Shown: positions 43,813 through 54,864 of the stretch, in pieces
How positions within the stretch are numbered: position 1 is the first letter of the stretch
Layout of the letters: every line of letters starts with the position of its first letter
From: Bacteroidota bacterium
Lineage (GTDB): Bacteria; Bacteroidota; Bacteroidia; Bacteroidales; P3
Assembly (NCBI GenBank): GCA_017860275.1
Contig: JAFNAQ010000009.1
Coordinates: 62,001 to 126,000 of the forward strand
Length of the DNA: 64,000 bases
Direction of reading: 5' to 3'
Program-made: the position numbers and the translations under genes
The notes under the pieces: generated by a model
The model's database searches: none
What the model was told of the DNA's origin: nothing
Seen by the model: only the letters and a program-made list of their open reading frames with translations

Positions 43813-43867
43813 AGTAGTAAAATTGTTTTGTTGTTAATATATAATTTTCTCTCAAAAATTGAGTTTG

Positions 43868-43897
43868 CAAAAGTACAATATTTTTTCTATATTGCAA
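43868..43897 (-). promoter_or_regulatory. Promoter of the rpsF operon
   Basis: On the minus strand TTG (43895-43897), 19 bases, TACTTTTG (43868-43875), a near-perfect match. Confidence 0.8.
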
Positions 43898-43911
43898 TGA
43901 TTTTCCTCATT

Positions 43912-46900
43912 TTATTCGTTTTGCCCATGGCAGTTTTTATATTTCTTTCCACTTCCACATGGGCAAGGATCGTTTCTACCAACTTTTTTCTCAACATGAA
44001 CTGGTTGAATTTTTTGTTGTTCAGAAGGATCGTTTGCTTTCATCTCTTCTCTAGATGTTTTTATATCTTTATTATTTGAATGAGGTAAATCGGTATCTCT
44101 AACTTCTTTCTCCCCTATAGGAAGTGATGCACGACAAAGGAAAGAAGTAATATCTTTATTTATCTCATTAATCATTTTTTCAAATAATCCGAAAGATTCA
44201 AGTTTATAAACTAATAATGGATCTTTTTGTTCGTAAGTAGCATTTTGAACAGATTGTTTTAACTCATCAAGCTCTCTTAAATGTTCTTTCCATGCGTTAT
44301 CAATAATGTGTAAAGTAATGCTCTTTTCAATAGAAAGACCTATTTCTTTTCCATTTGTTAGATAAGATTTTTCAATAGGTGCAATTGCATTTAATATCTT
44401 AAGCCCATCTGATACAGGGAAAGCTATGTTTTCGTAAGTGTAGTTCTTACTTTCAAACATACTCTGAACATAAGGGAAAGCCATTTGTGCAATTCTTTCC
44501 ATCCTAACTTTATAATTACTATATACAGATTCAAATATTGATTCAACAATTTGAGTTTTCTTTGAGTTTAAAAACTCTCTCTCTTCTGTAATCGGACATT
44601 CCATTCCTGTTAGTGAAATAAACTCTAATTGGAAACCTTCAAAATCATGTGCGTTATGATACTCATTGACCATAAACTCAAGAGAGTCATACATCATATT
44701 TGAAATATCAATGGCAAGCTTATCTCCATAAAGTGCATTACGACGCTTAGAATAAATAACCTCACGTTGGTTATTCATTACATCATCATATTCCAATAAA
44801 CGTTTTCTTGTCCCAAAGTTATTTTCTTCAACCTTACGTTGAGCTCTTTCAATGCTCTTGGTCATCATTGAGTGTTGAATTACCTCACCCTCTTTAAGCC
44901 CTAGCCTATCCATCACCTTGACCATTCTTTCAGAACCGAAAAGACGCATTAAATTATCTTCCAACGAAACAAAAAATTGGCTACTTCCTGGGTCACCTTG
45001 ACGACCTGCACGACCTCTTAACTGACGGTCAACACGACGGGATTCATGACGCTCTGTACCAATAATTGCGAGACCTCCTGATTCTTTTACTCCTTCTCCT
45101 AATTTTATATCAGTACCACGACCAGCCATATTGGTTGCAATTGTTACTGTTCCTGCGCGTCCTGCCTCTGCAACAATATCAGCTTCTTTCTTATGTAATT
45201 TTGCATTTAATACTTGGTGCTTGATCTTACGCATTGTAAGCATCTTGCCCAATAACTCAGATGTTTCAACCGAGGTTGTTCCTACTAGTACAGGTCTACC
45301 TTCACCAATTAAACGCTCAATCTCTGTAATTACTGCAGTAAATTTTTCACGTTTTGTTTTATAAATTAAATCTTCTTCGTCTTTTCTTGTTATTGGACGA
45401 TTCGTAGGAATAACAACTACATCTAATTTATATATATTCCATAGCTCACCTGCCTCAGTTTCTGCTGTACCTGTCATCCCTGCAAGCTTCTTGTACATAC
45501 GGAAATAGTTTTGAAGAGTAATTGTTGCATATGTTTGAGTCGCTGCTTCAATCTTAACATTTTCCTTTGCTTCAATCGCTTGATGAAGTCCATCAGAATA
45601 ACGTCTACCTTCCATTATACGACCTGTTTGTTCATCAACAATCTTTACTTGATTATTAACTACAACATATTCCACGTCTATTTCAAATAACGTATAAGCC
45701 TTAAGTAATTGATTGATTGTATGCACTCTATCAGACTGCACTGCATAATATTGCATTATTTTATCCTTTGCCTCGGCTTTTTCTGCTGTGGATAATCCTT
45801 TTTTCTCAAGGTCAGCTATCTCAGAACCGACATCTGGCAACATGTACATCTTTGGATCTTCTCCCAATTGAGCAAGATAATCCATACCCTTATCTGTTAA
45901 CTCAATTGAGTTTTGTTTTTCATCTATGATGAAGTAAAGTTGATCGTCAATTATATGCATATCCTTACTTTGGTCCTGCATATAAGTATTCTCTGTCTTT
46001 AATAATAAAGATTTAATCCCTGGTTCTGATAAGAACTTTATTAATGCCTTGTTTTTTGGAAGACCATGATGAGCTCTAAGTAGTAATTTCGATCCTTCTT
46101 TCTCTTGTTCCGAAGTCCTTCCCTCTGATAAGAGTTTTTTAGATTCTGCAAGAATTTGTGTTACAAATACTCTTTGTACATTATATAATTTCTCTATTAC
46201 AGGTCGAAAACGATCAAATTCTTGATCATCACCCTTAGGAGTAGGTCCTGAAATAATAAGTGGAGTACGAGCATCATCAATTAAAACAGAGTCAACCTCA
46301 TCGACAATTGCATAATTATGCTTTCTTTGAACAATTTCATTTGTATTGTTGCACATATTATCCCTTAGATAATCAAAACCAAATTCATTGTTTGTTCCAT
46401 AAGTAATATCTGCATTATAGGCCTGACGTCTTTCTTCGGAGTTTGGTTCATGCTTGTCAATACAATCTACTTTTATTCCATGAAACTCAAACAACATACT
46501 ATTCCATTCAGAGTCACGCTTTGCCAAATAATCATTAACAGTTACAACGTGAACCCCTTTTCCTGGAAGAGCATTTAGATACAAAGGTAAAGTTCCAACA
46601 AGAGTTTTTCCTTCCCCTGTAGCCATCTCAGCTATCTTACCTTGATGAAGTACTGTTCCTCCAATAAGTTGAACATCATAATGGATCATATCCCATTTGA
46701 TCATATTTCCACCTACCATCCAGCTATTATCAAAATAGGCCTTATCTCCTATTATATTAACATTATCTTTCCTTGTTGCTAAGCCTTTGTCATAATCATT
46801 AGCAGTAACCTCTACTTTTTCATTTAGAGTAAAACGACGTGCTGTTTCCTTAACAACGGCAAAAGCTTCTGGGAGAATATCATCTAATACTTTTTGAGTT

Positions 46901-47196
46901 TTTTCATATATAGTTTTTTCCAATTCCTCCATTTCTGAATATATCTGTTGTTTTTCATTTACAGGCATATCAAGTTCTGTATCTATACGATTACGTATTT
47001 CATTTACTTGAATATCCTCAACAGAAATTGCATCAGCAATTCTTTGTTTAAACTCTATAGTCTTTGCTCTAAGCTCATCATTTGAGAGAGTTGTTATTCT
47101 ATCGTATGCTTTTAAACATTCATCTAAAATAGGTTTTAATTCTTTTAAATCTCTTTGAGATTTATTCCCGAATAATTTTGCAAGAAAATCTGCCAT
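43912..47196 (-). CDS. secA: Preprotein translocase ATPase SecA
   Basis: The 1094-residue motor drives export through SecYEG. It has Walker [10 protein letters not shown] near residue 190, the Walker B/DEAD-like [21 protein letters not shown] near residue 297, helicase motifs [10 protein letters not shown] and [10 protein letters not shown], the wing and helical scaffold, and a C-terminal zinc-binding SEC-C motif ([14 protein letters not shown]). It is about 200 residues longer than E. coli SecA, as usual in Bacteroidota, because of an insertion in the nucleotide-binding region (about residues 325-450). Confidence 0.97.
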   Translation of the reverse strand: MADFLAKLFGNKSQRDLKELKPILDECLKAYDRITTLSNDELRAKTIEFKQRIADAISVEDIQVNEIRNRIDTELDMPVNEKQQIYSEMEELEKTIYEKTQKVLDDILPEAFAVVKETARRFTLNEKVEVTANDYDKGLATRKDNVNIIGDKAYFDNSWMVGGNMIKWDMIHYDVQLIGGTVLHQGKIAEMATGEGKTLVGTLPLYLNALPGKGVHVVTVNDYLAKRDSEWNSMLFEFHGIKVDCIDKHEPNSEERRQAYNADITYGTNNEFGFDYLRDNMCNNTNEIVQRKHNYAIVDEVDSVLIDDARTPLIISGPTPKGDDQEFDRFRPVIEKLYNVQRVFVTQILAESKKLLSEGRTSEQEKEGSKLLLRAHHGLPKNKALIKFLSEPGIKSLLLKTENTYMQDQSKDMHIIDDQLYFIIDEKQNSIELTDKGMDYLAQLGEDPKMYMLPDVGSEIADLEKKGLSTAEKAEAKDKIMQYYAVQSDRVHTINQLLKAYTLFEIDVEYVVVNNQVKIVDEQTGRIMEGRRYSDGLHQAIEAKENVKIEAATQTYATITLQNYFRMYKKLAGMTGTAETEAGELWNIYKLDVVVIPTNRPITRKDEEDLIYKTKREKFTAVITEIERLIGEGRPVLVGTTSVETSELLGKMLTMRKIKHQVLNAKLHKKEADIVAEAGRAGTVTIATNMAGRGTDIKLGEGVKESGGLAIIGTERHESRRVDRQLRGRAGRQGDPGSSQFFVSLEDNLMRLFGSERMVKVMDRLGLKEGEVIQHSMMTKSIERAQRKVEENNFGTRKRLLEYDDVMNNQREVIYSKRRNALYGDKLAIDISNMMYDSLEFMVNEYHNAHDFEGFQLEFISLTGMECPITEEREFLNSKKTQIVESIFESVYSNYKVRMERIAQMAFPYVQSMFESKNYTYENIAFPVSDGLKILNAIAPIEKSYLTNGKEIGLSIEKSITLHIIDNAWKEHLRELDELKQSVQNATYEQKDPLLVYKLESFGLFEKMINEINKDITSFLCRASLPIGEKEVRDTDLPHSNNKDIKTSREEMKANDPSEQQKIQPVHVEKKVGRNDPCPCGSGKKYKNCHGQNE

Positions 47197-47227
47197 TGTA
47201 TTTAATATTTTTACTTCTTTAATTACA

Positions 47228-47263
47228 AATAATTGTATTATTATTTGAAATAATACAATTATT
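47228..47263. other. AT-only hairpin between the O-antigen ligase-like gene and secA
   Basis: A perfect 15-bp inverted repeat (47228-47242 and 47249-47263) with a 6-base loop, made of A-T pairs with only one G-C pair. It includes the stop region of the upstream gene and lies in the 66 bases before secA. It could weakly terminate, or shape the secA leader. Confidence 0.55.
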
Positions 47264-48765
47264 TATTGTTCTTTAATTTCTTTTTTCTTTGAATAAACAT
47301 CTAATGCTACTAATGAGGCTGTGAAGAGCCAAAAAGGAACCGACAATTTGTCAGTATCTAAGAAATTATTCAAAAAACCATGCGTATAGTAGGTTACAAG
47401 AGACATGGTCAAAAATAATGCCAAAAGACCAACCTTCTTATCCTCTGATGTTTTATATACTTTTATCCCTATCGACATTACTGTAATAAATAAAATCAAT
47501 ACACTTATCATCCCAAATAATCCACTGTCGGCTAGAGCACCAAAATATTCTGAATGTGCATTTCCTAAGTTTCCAGCATTTGTACTAATTGTTGAAAGCT
47601 GATTTGATTTCTGGAAGCCTGCATATTCAAATTGATAAGTCCCTGGTCCCCAACCAAAAAATGGTTTTTCTCTAAACATTCTTGAAACACAAAACCAGCG
47701 ATTCAAACGTTCAACATTCGATGCATCAGTACTAATATTTGAAATAGAAGTTATATGCTCTAGAATATTCCCTGATGAGTCTTGATTATTTTTTTCTAAT
47801 AACTGAAGTATCGAGCTCTGAAACATAAAGAATATTAATATACTCGATATTATTATACTAAGTATTAATTTCAATTTTATTCTGAATTTCAAAATAAAGT
47901 AAATGCCAATGGAAGGGAGAATACTCATCCATGCTGCACGAGAATATGATAATATTAGTCCTAATATATATATTGAAAACAGTATGAAAAAGAAAAAACG
48001 TTTCCACTTTGAATGGTCTTTTGAAACAAAAAACAAAAATGCTAAAGGTGTAAACATAGCAAGAATAGCTCCATAAGCTGTATGATCATTGTAGAAAGGT
48101 TGCATTATATAGAATGAATATTCAAATTCAAATCCCTTTAATGCAAAAGCAATACTTGCATATAATACCACTAAAGCTAATGAAATCCCATAAAGGGTAT
48201 ATAAGAGTTTTATTTTCTTGATATCCTTCATTAGAGGAATAATTGCAAGATAGAAAGGAATAATAAAAAAAAGTTTAGAAGAAAAGTATTTTAGCGAAAC
48301 AAGTAAATTAGTACTTGAAAAAGCAGTAATCAACATCCAAGAAAGATAAATGTAGATTGAAATACTTATTGGATGCTTTAATATCCTTAATTCATAGTTC
48401 CCTTCAAGAAAAAATTTCACGGAATAAAGTAATGCAAATGTAATCAAAAAAGGTTCTGTTAGAATAGAAATGGCAGTTGTCTCCCCGACTAACATAGTTA
48501 TTGAAAAAGGGGTCAAGAGGGCAACGAGATAAAGTACCTTGTCTAATTGGAAATAATAAAGAAGTATTGCCAATAGTACAAAAGGAATAATTCCATAATA
48601 ATAATATTCAAAATCAATATATGAATATCCGTAGCCAATAAATAATACACAACACAGAAATACTGAGACGTAATTCTTAGCATTATCCCCTAAACTAGAC
48701 CAAACTTTATTAAAAGGAATAAATATTTTTCTTACAAACTCTAATGTAAAATTAAGCAATTTCAT
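47263..48765 (-). CDS. O-antigen ligase/polymerase family membrane protein
   Basis: The 500-residue protein has about 12-13 membrane segments and, near residue 315-400, the extracytoplasmic loop typical of the Wzy_C/WaaL family, with RLNRWFCVSRMFREKPFFGWGPGTYQFEYAGFQ and NAHSEYFGALADSGLFG. Such enzymes polymerise or attach surface polysaccharide. Its gene overlaps the Wzz-like gene by 14 bases. No glycosyltransferases are nearby, so its substrate cannot be placed. Confidence 0.85.
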   Translation of the reverse strand: MKLLNFTLEFVRKIFIPFNKVWSSLGDNAKNYVSVFLCCVLFIGYGYSYIDFEYYYYGIIPFVLLAILLYYFQLDKVLYLVALLTPFSITMLVGETTAISILTEPFLITFALLYSVKFFLEGNYELRILKHPISISIYIYLSWMLITAFSSTNLLVSLKYFSSKLFFIIPFYLAIIPLMKDIKKIKLLYTLYGISLALVVLYASIAFALKGFEFEYSFYIMQPFYNDHTAYGAILAMFTPLAFLFFVSKDHSKWKRFFFFILFSIYILGLILSYSRAAWMSILPSIGIYFILKFRIKLKLILSIIISSILIFFMFQSSILQLLEKNNQDSSGNILEHITSISNISTDASNVERLNRWFCVSRMFREKPFFGWGPGTYQFEYAGFQKSNQLSTISTNAGNLGNAHSEYFGALADSGLFGMISVLILFITVMSIGIKVYKTSEDKKVGLLALFLTMSLVTYYTHGFLNNFLDTDKLSVPFWLFTASLVALDVYSKKKEIKEQ

Positions 48766-49774
48766 TTTCAGCCTTTGCAGCCTTAGCTCTTTCTCTGATT
48801 ATTAACACAAAGATTGCAAGGAATGAACAACAAATACCACCTACTAAAGCAATAATTGATCGTTTAGGTTTATCCTTTAAATCCGAAGGATAGGCAACAT
48901 CAATAATAAAATCTGTAGGTGCATTACTTTCCGCATCAACCTTAACTTGCTCAAGTTTTTCTTCCCAAATTCTCAGACTTTCTATTTTATTTTTTAGTCT
49001 ATCCCTAAGGCATACAATAGTTGATCCACTCTCTCCAATATCAGATAGTTTGCTCTCTAATCTTGCAACAGCACCTGTATTCCCATTTGCAATTTGTTTT
49101 GCTAGTTCTTGACTCATCCTGTCTGACATCATATCTGCATTAAATATCTTCTTTTCCTTAGTTAATCTAGCTAAGCTATCCGTAATCTGCTCAATCTCCG
49201 ATTTAATCCTATCTCTTGAAACAGTTAAACCTACAACCATAGAATCCATCTTTGCTTTTTTCATATCATTTCTAAGAGTTTGAACCTCTTGAGCCATATA
49301 GTTTGCAATATTGGCAGCATACTTTGGATCTGTATCCCAAACGCTTATCCTGACTCCCAAATTTTCTGTCCTCTTAACCTTAATGTTTGAAACTAGTCTT
49401 TGATTAAGTTTATCGCTTTTAGCTTGACCAATATCTTTTATACCATAGTGTTCAGCGAGATTAAACTTTTCACAAGTTTTCCATAGTAATGTACCTGAGT
49501 TTAGTAATTCTAAAACATATTCTGCATCTTTTTCTTTACCATAAGCCAAGGCATCAAAATTTTCCATTTGAGAAAGTACAGCCTTAGAAACAGCATTAGA
49601 ATCTGCAGGCATTAATGCTACTTGAGCCTTAAAATAATTTGGAAGCATTAATGACATTGCTCCAATTGCAATTGCAGATACAAAAAAAGTAATAATAAGT
49701 ATTATTTTATTTCTTAGGACAAAGCTAATAGTGCTTTTAAGATTAAATTCGTTATTAGAATTATTTTGATTCAT
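48752..49774 (-). CDS. Wzz-like polysaccharide chain-length regulator
   Basis: The 340-residue inner-membrane protein has two membrane segments (about residues 20-40 and 300-325) flanking a periplasmic coiled region with AQVALMPADSNAV, ISVWDTDPKYAANIANYMAQEVQ and a Lys/Glu-rich coil, and a Pro-rich PKRSIIALVGGICC before the last segment. This is the plan of Wzz/GNVR chain-length proteins. It is the first gene of a two-gene module with the ligase-like gene. Confidence 0.87.
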   Translation of the reverse strand: MNQNNSNNEFNLKSTISFVLRNKIILIITFFVSAIAIGAMSLMLPNYFKAQVALMPADSNAVSKAVLSQMENFDALAYGKEKDAEYVLELLNSGTLLWKTCEKFNLAEHYGIKDIGQAKSDKLNQRLVSNIKVKRTENLGVRISVWDTDPKYAANIANYMAQEVQTLRNDMKKAKMDSMVVGLTVSRDRIKSEIEQITDSLARLTKEKKIFNADMMSDRMSQELAKQIANGNTGAVARLESKLSDIGESGSTIVCLRDRLKNKIESLRIWEEKLEQVKVDAESNAPTDFIIDVAYPSDLKDKPKRSIIALVGGICCSFLAIFVLIIRERAKAAKAENEIA

Positions 49775-49829
49775 AAGATATAATTATGTTATATACTGAA
49801 TATAATTAGCTGTATAAATATTCATTTTG

Positions 49830-49901
49830 TACCTCCGAGCAGAATCGAACTGCTATCTAAAGTTTAGGAAACTTTCGTTCTATCCGTTGAACTACGGAGG
49901 C
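49830..49901 (-). tRNA. tRNA-Arg (anticodon CCT)
   Basis: A 72-base cloverleaf can be folded on the minus strand: acceptor arm GCCTCCG with CGGAGGT, D arm, anticodon stem AAAGT/ACTTT with loop TTCCTAA (anticodon CCT), and T arm AGCAG/CTGCT with loop TTCGATT. CCA is not encoded. It lies only 8 bases past the infB stop on the same strand, so it may be processed from the same transcript. Confidence 0.93.
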
Positions 49902-49909
49902 AACCTTAT

Positions 49910-52900
49910 TTATTTTAAAGTTCTTTTTACTTCAACTTCATCATAACCTTCAACTATATCTCCTACCTTGATGTCATTAAAGTTTTCAATATTCAAACCG
50001 CAATCTTGTCCTGAAACAACTTCTTTAACCTCATCCTTAAAACGTTTTAAAGAAGCTAATTTTCCAGTACAAACCACAATACCATCTCGAATAACACGTA
50101 CTTTTGTATTACGATTAATTTTACCATCCAAACACATACAACCTGCAATAGTTCCAACCTTAGTGATTTTGAATACTTCTCTAATCTCAAGATTACAAAC
50201 AATCTTTTCTTGAATTTCAGGAGAAAGCATACCTTCAATAGCATCCTTAAGTTCGTTAATAGCTGTATAGATAATTGAATATAAACGAATATCAATTTGT
50301 TCGCTTTCTGCAAGTTTACGAGCATTTACCGATGGGCGTACTTGGAATCCAATAATAATAGCATTTGAAGCTGTAGCCAGTAAAACATCACTCTCAGTAA
50401 TTTGACCAACAGATTTATGTATAACATTTACTTGAACTTCTGGAGTAGAAAGCTTCAATAATGAGTCTGATAATGCCTCTACTGATCCATCCACATCTCC
50501 CTTAACAATTAAGTCAAGTTGTTTGAAGTCTCCAATAGCAATTCTTCTACCAATTTCATCTAAAGTAATATGTTTTTGAGTTCTAAGTCCTTGTTCTCGT
50601 TGTAATTGTGTACGACGATTAGAAAGATCCTTAGCCTCTTTCTCCGTTGCCATAACATTAAATGTGTCTCCAGCCTGAGGAGCTCCATTAAGACCTAAAA
50701 GTAATAATGGAGTAGATGGTCCTGCAGTAGCAATAACTTGGTTCCTCTCATTATACATAGCTTTAACACGACCATATGTTGAACCAGCAAGAACAATATC
50801 TCCAGGAGAGATAGAACCATCTTGAACTAATATTTTACAAACATATCCTCTACCCTTATCTAAAGAAGACTCTATGACTGTTCCCTTAGCTCTCTTGTTT
50901 GGATTTCCCTTTAATTCTAAAAGTTCTGCTTCTAATAATACTTTTTCTAATAAGGCTTCAATATTCACCCCTTGCTTAGCAGAAATCTCTTGGCATTGGT
51001 ATTTACCACCCCAATCTTCAACTAATAAGTTCATTGCAGCAAGTTCTGTCTTAATTTTTTCTGGGTCAGCACCTGGGCGGTCAATTTTATTTAAAGCGAA
51101 TATAATTGGAACACCAGCTGCTTGGGCATGATTTATAGCTTCAATTGTTTGTGGCATCACTCTATCGTCACAAGCAATAACAATAATTGCAATATCTGTA
51201 ATTTTAGCTCCACGTGCACGCATAGCAGTAAAAGCCTCGTGACCTGGAGTATCTAAGAATGTAATTTTATTATCCCCTACCTTTACTTCATAAGCACCAA
51301 TATGTTGAGTAATACCTCCCGCTTCACCAGCAATAACATTAGCTTTTCTAATATAGTCAAGTAATGATGTTTTACCATGGTCAACGTGTCCCATTACAGT
51401 AACGACAGGAGCTCTGTGCACTAAATCTTCTTCTCTATCAGCTTCTTCTGTTCCTTCTAAAGCTTCAACAACCTCAGCAGAAACAAATTCAGTAGTATAG
51501 CCAAATTCTTCCGTGATTAATTGGATTGCCTCTGCATCAAGACGTTGATTAATTGAAACAAACATTCCTAGACTCATACAAGAAGAGATAATCTTAGTAA
51601 CGGGAATATCCATCATCGTTGCTAACTCATTAGCGGTAACGAATTCTGTTACCTTTAAGATTTTTTGGTCTTCCATTGCTTGATCTACATCATGTTGCAT
51701 TTGTTGAGATACAGTTTGACGTTTTTCTCTTCTATGCTTAGATGTCTTAGATTTTCCTGATGGAGAAAGGCGAGCAAGAGTTTCTTTGATTTGTTTTTCA
51801 ATATCCTCACTACTAATTTCTGCTTTTTTAACCATCTCCTTTTTAGGAAGCTTACTAAACTTACTCTTATTATCTCCTTTTTTATGAGGATTAGAGTTAG
51901 TTTGAGTCGGTTTACCTTGACCTGCACCACCTGAGGTAGGTTGCGGATTTTTTTGTATTCCCTCTTTAGCACCTGGAGGTGTTGTGGGTTTTATCCTTTT
52001 ACGCTTCTTTTTATCTTTATCCTTATTGGCATCTTGCTTGATTGAAGAAGAAGCAACAGGTTGCATTTTCTTTGGTTTATTAAATTGAGACAAATCTATT
52101 TTATCTCCCATTACCTTTGGACCAGAAAGAGTGACATATTCAGTCTTAATAAAATTGTCTACTTTCTCTTCTGTGGCTACATTAACTTGTTCTTTAACTT
52201 CAGCAGGGATATTAATTTGAATAGCTTCTACTTCTTCAATAGGTTTAACTATATGTTTTTTTAAACCCTCCTTAGGTTTATTTTCTTTATGAGTCTTTTC
52301 TTTATGAGAAGGATTTGTGTTAGCTGGTAATTTTTCTTGTTTTAAAACCTTATCAGACTTGTCTGCTTTCTTTTTATCCTCACGAGCCTTAGCGAGTTCT
52401 TCTTTAGACTTTTTGTCTGGTTTCGTCTTAGAATTTATTGAACTGAGATCTATTTTTCCAACGATATTAAAAGGAGAATCTTCATTAATAGATTCGTCAT
52501 CCAATTTTTCAATAACAACCTCTTTAACTACAGATTTCACTTCAATTACTGGCTCAACCACTGTTTCAAGTATAGGTTTTTCTTCATTCATGTCTTGAGA
52601 TTCATCATGATGAACTGGTTTATTATTATCAAAATCTATTGTTTTTGATTTTATCATAATCTCTTCCGAACTAGACTCTTCTTCTAAAGACTCATCTCTT
52701 TGCTCTATATGAGTAGACTCTGCCTCAACAGAGGAAGAATTACTTTTAGCCGTAACTAAAGTAAGTTTGCTTGCGTCCTCCTTAACCTTTCTTTCTGATT
52801 GGAAAGCTGAGGCTAATAAATTATATAACTCACCATCGATTTTAGTATTGGGGTTATTATCTACCTTCTTACCTTTCTTGGCAAGAAATTCAACCAACGT

Positions 52901-52966
52901 TGAAATTCCAACATTGAATTCTTTTGCTACTTTGTTTAATCTAATGGTTTTATTCTCTTCAGACAT
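49910..52966 (-). CDS. infB: Translation initiation factor IF-2
   Basis: The 1018-residue GTPase places initiator tRNA on the ribosome. It has a long Lys/Glu-rich N-terminal region (about 1-440), the IF2-N motif around [23 protein letters not shown], then the G domain with GHVDHGKTS (near residue 526), [22 protein letters not shown] and the EF-Tu-like domains 2 and C-terminal domain. The amino-terminal extension is long and of low complexity, as in many Bacteroidota. It is the third gene of rimP-nusA-infB. Confidence 0.97.
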   Translation of the reverse strand: MSEENKTIRLNKVAKEFNVGISTLVEFLAKKGKKVDNNPNTKIDGELYNLLASAFQSERKVKEDASKLTLVTAKSNSSSVEAESTHIEQRDESLEEESSSEEIMIKSKTIDFDNNKPVHHDESQDMNEEKPILETVVEPVIEVKSVVKEVVIEKLDDESINEDSPFNIVGKIDLSSINSKTKPDKKSKEELAKAREDKKKADKSDKVLKQEKLPANTNPSHKEKTHKENKPKEGLKKHIVKPIEEVEAIQINIPAEVKEQVNVATEEKVDNFIKTEYVTLSGPKVMGDKIDLSQFNKPKKMQPVASSSIKQDANKDKDKKKRKRIKPTTPPGAKEGIQKNPQPTSGGAGQGKPTQTNSNPHKKGDNKSKFSKLPKKEMVKKAEISSEDIEKQIKETLARLSPSGKSKTSKHRREKRQTVSQQMQHDVDQAMEDQKILKVTEFVTANELATMMDIPVTKIISSCMSLGMFVSINQRLDAEAIQLITEEFGYTTEFVSAEVVEALEGTEEADREEDLVHRAPVVTVMGHVDHGKTSLLDYIRKANVIAGEAGGITQHIGAYEVKVGDNKITFLDTPGHEAFTAMRARGAKITDIAIIVIACDDRVMPQTIEAINHAQAAGVPIIFALNKIDRPGADPEKIKTELAAMNLLVEDWGGKYQCQEISAKQGVNIEALLEKVLLEAELLELKGNPNKRAKGTVIESSLDKGRGYVCKILVQDGSISPGDIVLAGSTYGRVKAMYNERNQVIATAGPSTPLLLLGLNGAPQAGDTFNVMATEKEAKDLSNRRTQLQREQGLRTQKHITLDEIGRRIAIGDFKQLDLIVKGDVDGSVEALSDSLLKLSTPEVQVNVIHKSVGQITESDVLLATASNAIIIGFQVRPSVNARKLAESEQIDIRLYSIIYTAINELKDAIEGMLSPEIQEKIVCNLEIREVFKITKVGTIAGCMCLDGKINRNTKVRVIRDGIVVCTGKLASLKRFKDEVKEVVSGQDCGLNIENFNDIKVGDIVEGYDEVEVKRTLK

Positions 52967-53035
52967 CTTATATTTTTTATATCGTTGAATCTTTTTTCTA
53001 TTTCATCACGCTTCACGCGGATTATTCTGTTTTAA

Positions 53036-54274
53036 TTACTCTTCAAACTCTGCTCTTAGTGTATTTAAAACTTCGTTTATTGTTTCTTCCTCAAGGTCTG
53101 TTCTTTCTTCTAATTCTTTAACCGATAGAGCTAAAACATCTTTTGCTGTATCGCAACCGATTGCTTTTAGGGCTTCAATAACCCATCCTTCAATTTCGTC
53201 CTCAAATTCATTTAAGTCAACATCTTCAAAATCCATATCTGAATCACGATAAATATCAATTTCGTAGCCTGTAAGTTTTCCTGCAAGTTTAATATTATAT
53301 CCACCCTTACCGATTGCTAATGAAACTTGGTCTGAGTTCATAAATACATCTGCTCTACGTTCATCTTCGTGAATTGTTACGGAAGAAACTTTCGCAGGGC
53401 TTAGTGTGCGTGTAATATAGAGTTCTTTATTAGGGGTGAAATTAATTACATCAATATTTTCATTTCTTAACTCACGAACAATACCATGTATTCTACTACC
53501 CTTCATCCCTACACAAGCACCAACAGGATCTATTCTATCATCATAACTTTCAACAGCAACCTTAGCTCTTTCTCCTGGTTGACGAACAATATCCTTTATA
53601 GTAATAAGTCCGTCATAAATTTCAGGAACTTCTTGTTCTAATAATCTTTCTAAGAATATTGGAGATGTTCTTGAAAGGGTAATCTGTGGAACACCATTAC
53701 GCATTTCTACCTTAAGAACAACAGCTTTAATAGTATCGCCTTTACGGTAAAAATCTCCTTGAATTTGTTCAGTCTTAGGTAAATTAAGTTCGATTCCCTC
53801 TTCATCCAAAACCATAATCTCTTTTTTCCAAGCTTGATATACTTCTCCAACAAGAACCTCTCCTACCTTTTCCTTATACTTTGTGAAAACATTAGCTCTC
53901 TCATAATCTTGAATCTTTGCAACAAGATTTTGACGAATAGCCAAAATATCTCTACGTCCAAAATCAGCAAACTTAATCTCCTCACTCAACTCTTCACCCA
54001 CTTCAAAATCTGGTTCAATCTTCACAGCCTCAGAATAAGCAACCTGAGTATTTTCATCCTCAACAGCTCCATCCTCGACAATCACACGATTACGCCAAAT
54101 TTCTAAGTCTCCTTTATCTATGTTAACGATAATATCTATATTGTCATCTGAGCCATATTTCTTTATTAATAAACCTCTAAACACATCTTCTAAGATACGC
54201 ATTAGGGTTTCACGTTCAATATTTTTGAACTCTTTAAACTCCGAAAATGTCTCAATTAAATTCAAGTTTTCCAT
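53036..54274 (-). CDS. nusA: Transcription elongation/termination factor NusA
   Basis: The 412-residue protein has the NusA N-terminal domain (MENLNLIETFSEFKEFKNI), an S1 domain (GEVLVGEVYQAWKKEIMVL), KH domains (GERAKVAVESYDDRIDPVGACVG, GMKGSRIHGIVREL, and IGKGGYNIKLAGKLTGYEIDI), and a short C-terminal acidic/helix-hairpin region. It binds RNA polymerase and RNA. Length is near the usual 410-430 for the phylum. Confidence 0.96.
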   Translation of the reverse strand: MENLNLIETFSEFKEFKNIERETLMRILEDVFRGLLIKKYGSDDNIDIIVNIDKGDLEIWRNRVIVEDGAVEDENTQVAYSEAVKIEPDFEVGEELSEEIKFADFGRRDILAIRQNLVAKIQDYERANVFTKYKEKVGEVLVGEVYQAWKKEIMVLDEEGIELNLPKTEQIQGDFYRKGDTIKAVVLKVEMRNGVPQITLSRTSPIFLERLLEQEVPEIYDGLITIKDIVRQPGERAKVAVESYDDRIDPVGACVGMKGSRIHGIVRELRNENIDVINFTPNKELYITRTLSPAKVSSVTIHEDERRADVFMNSDQVSLAIGKGGYNIKLAGKLTGYEIDIYRDSDMDFEDVDLNEFEDEIEGWVIEALKAIGCDTAKDVLALSVKELEERTDLEEETINEVLNTLRAEFEE

Positions 54275-54294
54275 AACTTAAAATATCCTTTATA

Positions 54295-54741
54295 TTATTT
54301 GAATGAAATTATAATTCTTGCTTCTTTAATTTGCTCATATGGAAATATTGCTTCTATTGGAGCATCTTTTTTCTTTTTTGCAGGCACGCTAACAGTAATC
54401 TTTTCATCATCCGCTGCTATCAATTCTCCCTCTACCTTTTGACCTTCAAGTGAAATTACCTCAATATCTCTTGAAATGTTTTTCTTATATTGACGTATCA
54501 TCTTCAATGGTTCACCAACACCAAAACTCATAACATTAAGCTCAAAGTCTTCTTGCTCACGATCTAGATTATGTTCAATTGCACGAGAAACATCAATACA
54601 ATCTTTAACTGTAACCCCATTATCTCCATCCAGAAAGACTGTAATCTTATTATCTTTACCTATGTTTAAGTCAACAATAAACAAATCTGTATTCTCAATA
54701 TGCACATTTGCTAACTCAATAATCTTCTCTTTACTAATCAT
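54295..54741 (-). CDS. rimP: Ribosome maturation factor RimP
   Basis: The 148-residue protein promotes 30S maturation. It shows the motifs IFLDGDNGVTVKDCIDVSRAIE in the N-terminal domain and YEL-like FELNVMSFGVGEPLKMIRQYKK, then a C-terminal SH3-like domain. It is the first gene of the rimP-nusA-infB operon, a classic arrangement. Confidence 0.94.
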   Translation of the reverse strand: MISKEKIIELANVHIENTDLFIVDLNIGKDNKITVFLDGDNGVTVKDCIDVSRAIEHNLDREQEDFELNVMSFGVGEPLKMIRQYKKNISRDIEVISLEGQKVEGELIAADDEKITVSVPAKKKKDAPIEAIFPYEQIKEARIIISFK

Positions 54742-54763
54742 AAAATATCAATATAACAAAAAA

Positions 54764-54780
54764 GGGGCTTACATCGCCCC
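54764..54780 (-). terminator. Terminator hairpin in the rimP leader
   Basis: GGGGC (54764-54768) and GCCCC (54776-54780) make a 5-bp GC stem with a 7-base loop; six T follow on the minus strand. It lies between the predicted rimP promoter and the rimP ATG (54741), and 85 bases after the TPR lipoprotein stop. Confidence 0.75.
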
Positions 54781-54804
54781 CTCATATTTTTTCCAATTCG
54801 TCTG

Positions 54805-54836
54805 CAAAAGTAATACTAAAGTTCGAAATATCCAAA
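54805..54836 (-). promoter_or_regulatory. Promoter of rimP-nusA-infB
   Basis: On the minus strand TTTG (54833-54836), 20 bases, TACTTTTG (54805-54812). Transcription would start near 54797, placing the GC hairpin at 54764 inside the leader. Confidence 0.7.
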
Positions 54837-54864
54837 TAATTGATACAGAAACTATAATATTGAT

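Noticed and set aside
51685-51972. Lys-rich minus-strand ORF inside infB
   Set aside because: It is in another frame of the long IF-2 N-terminal extension.
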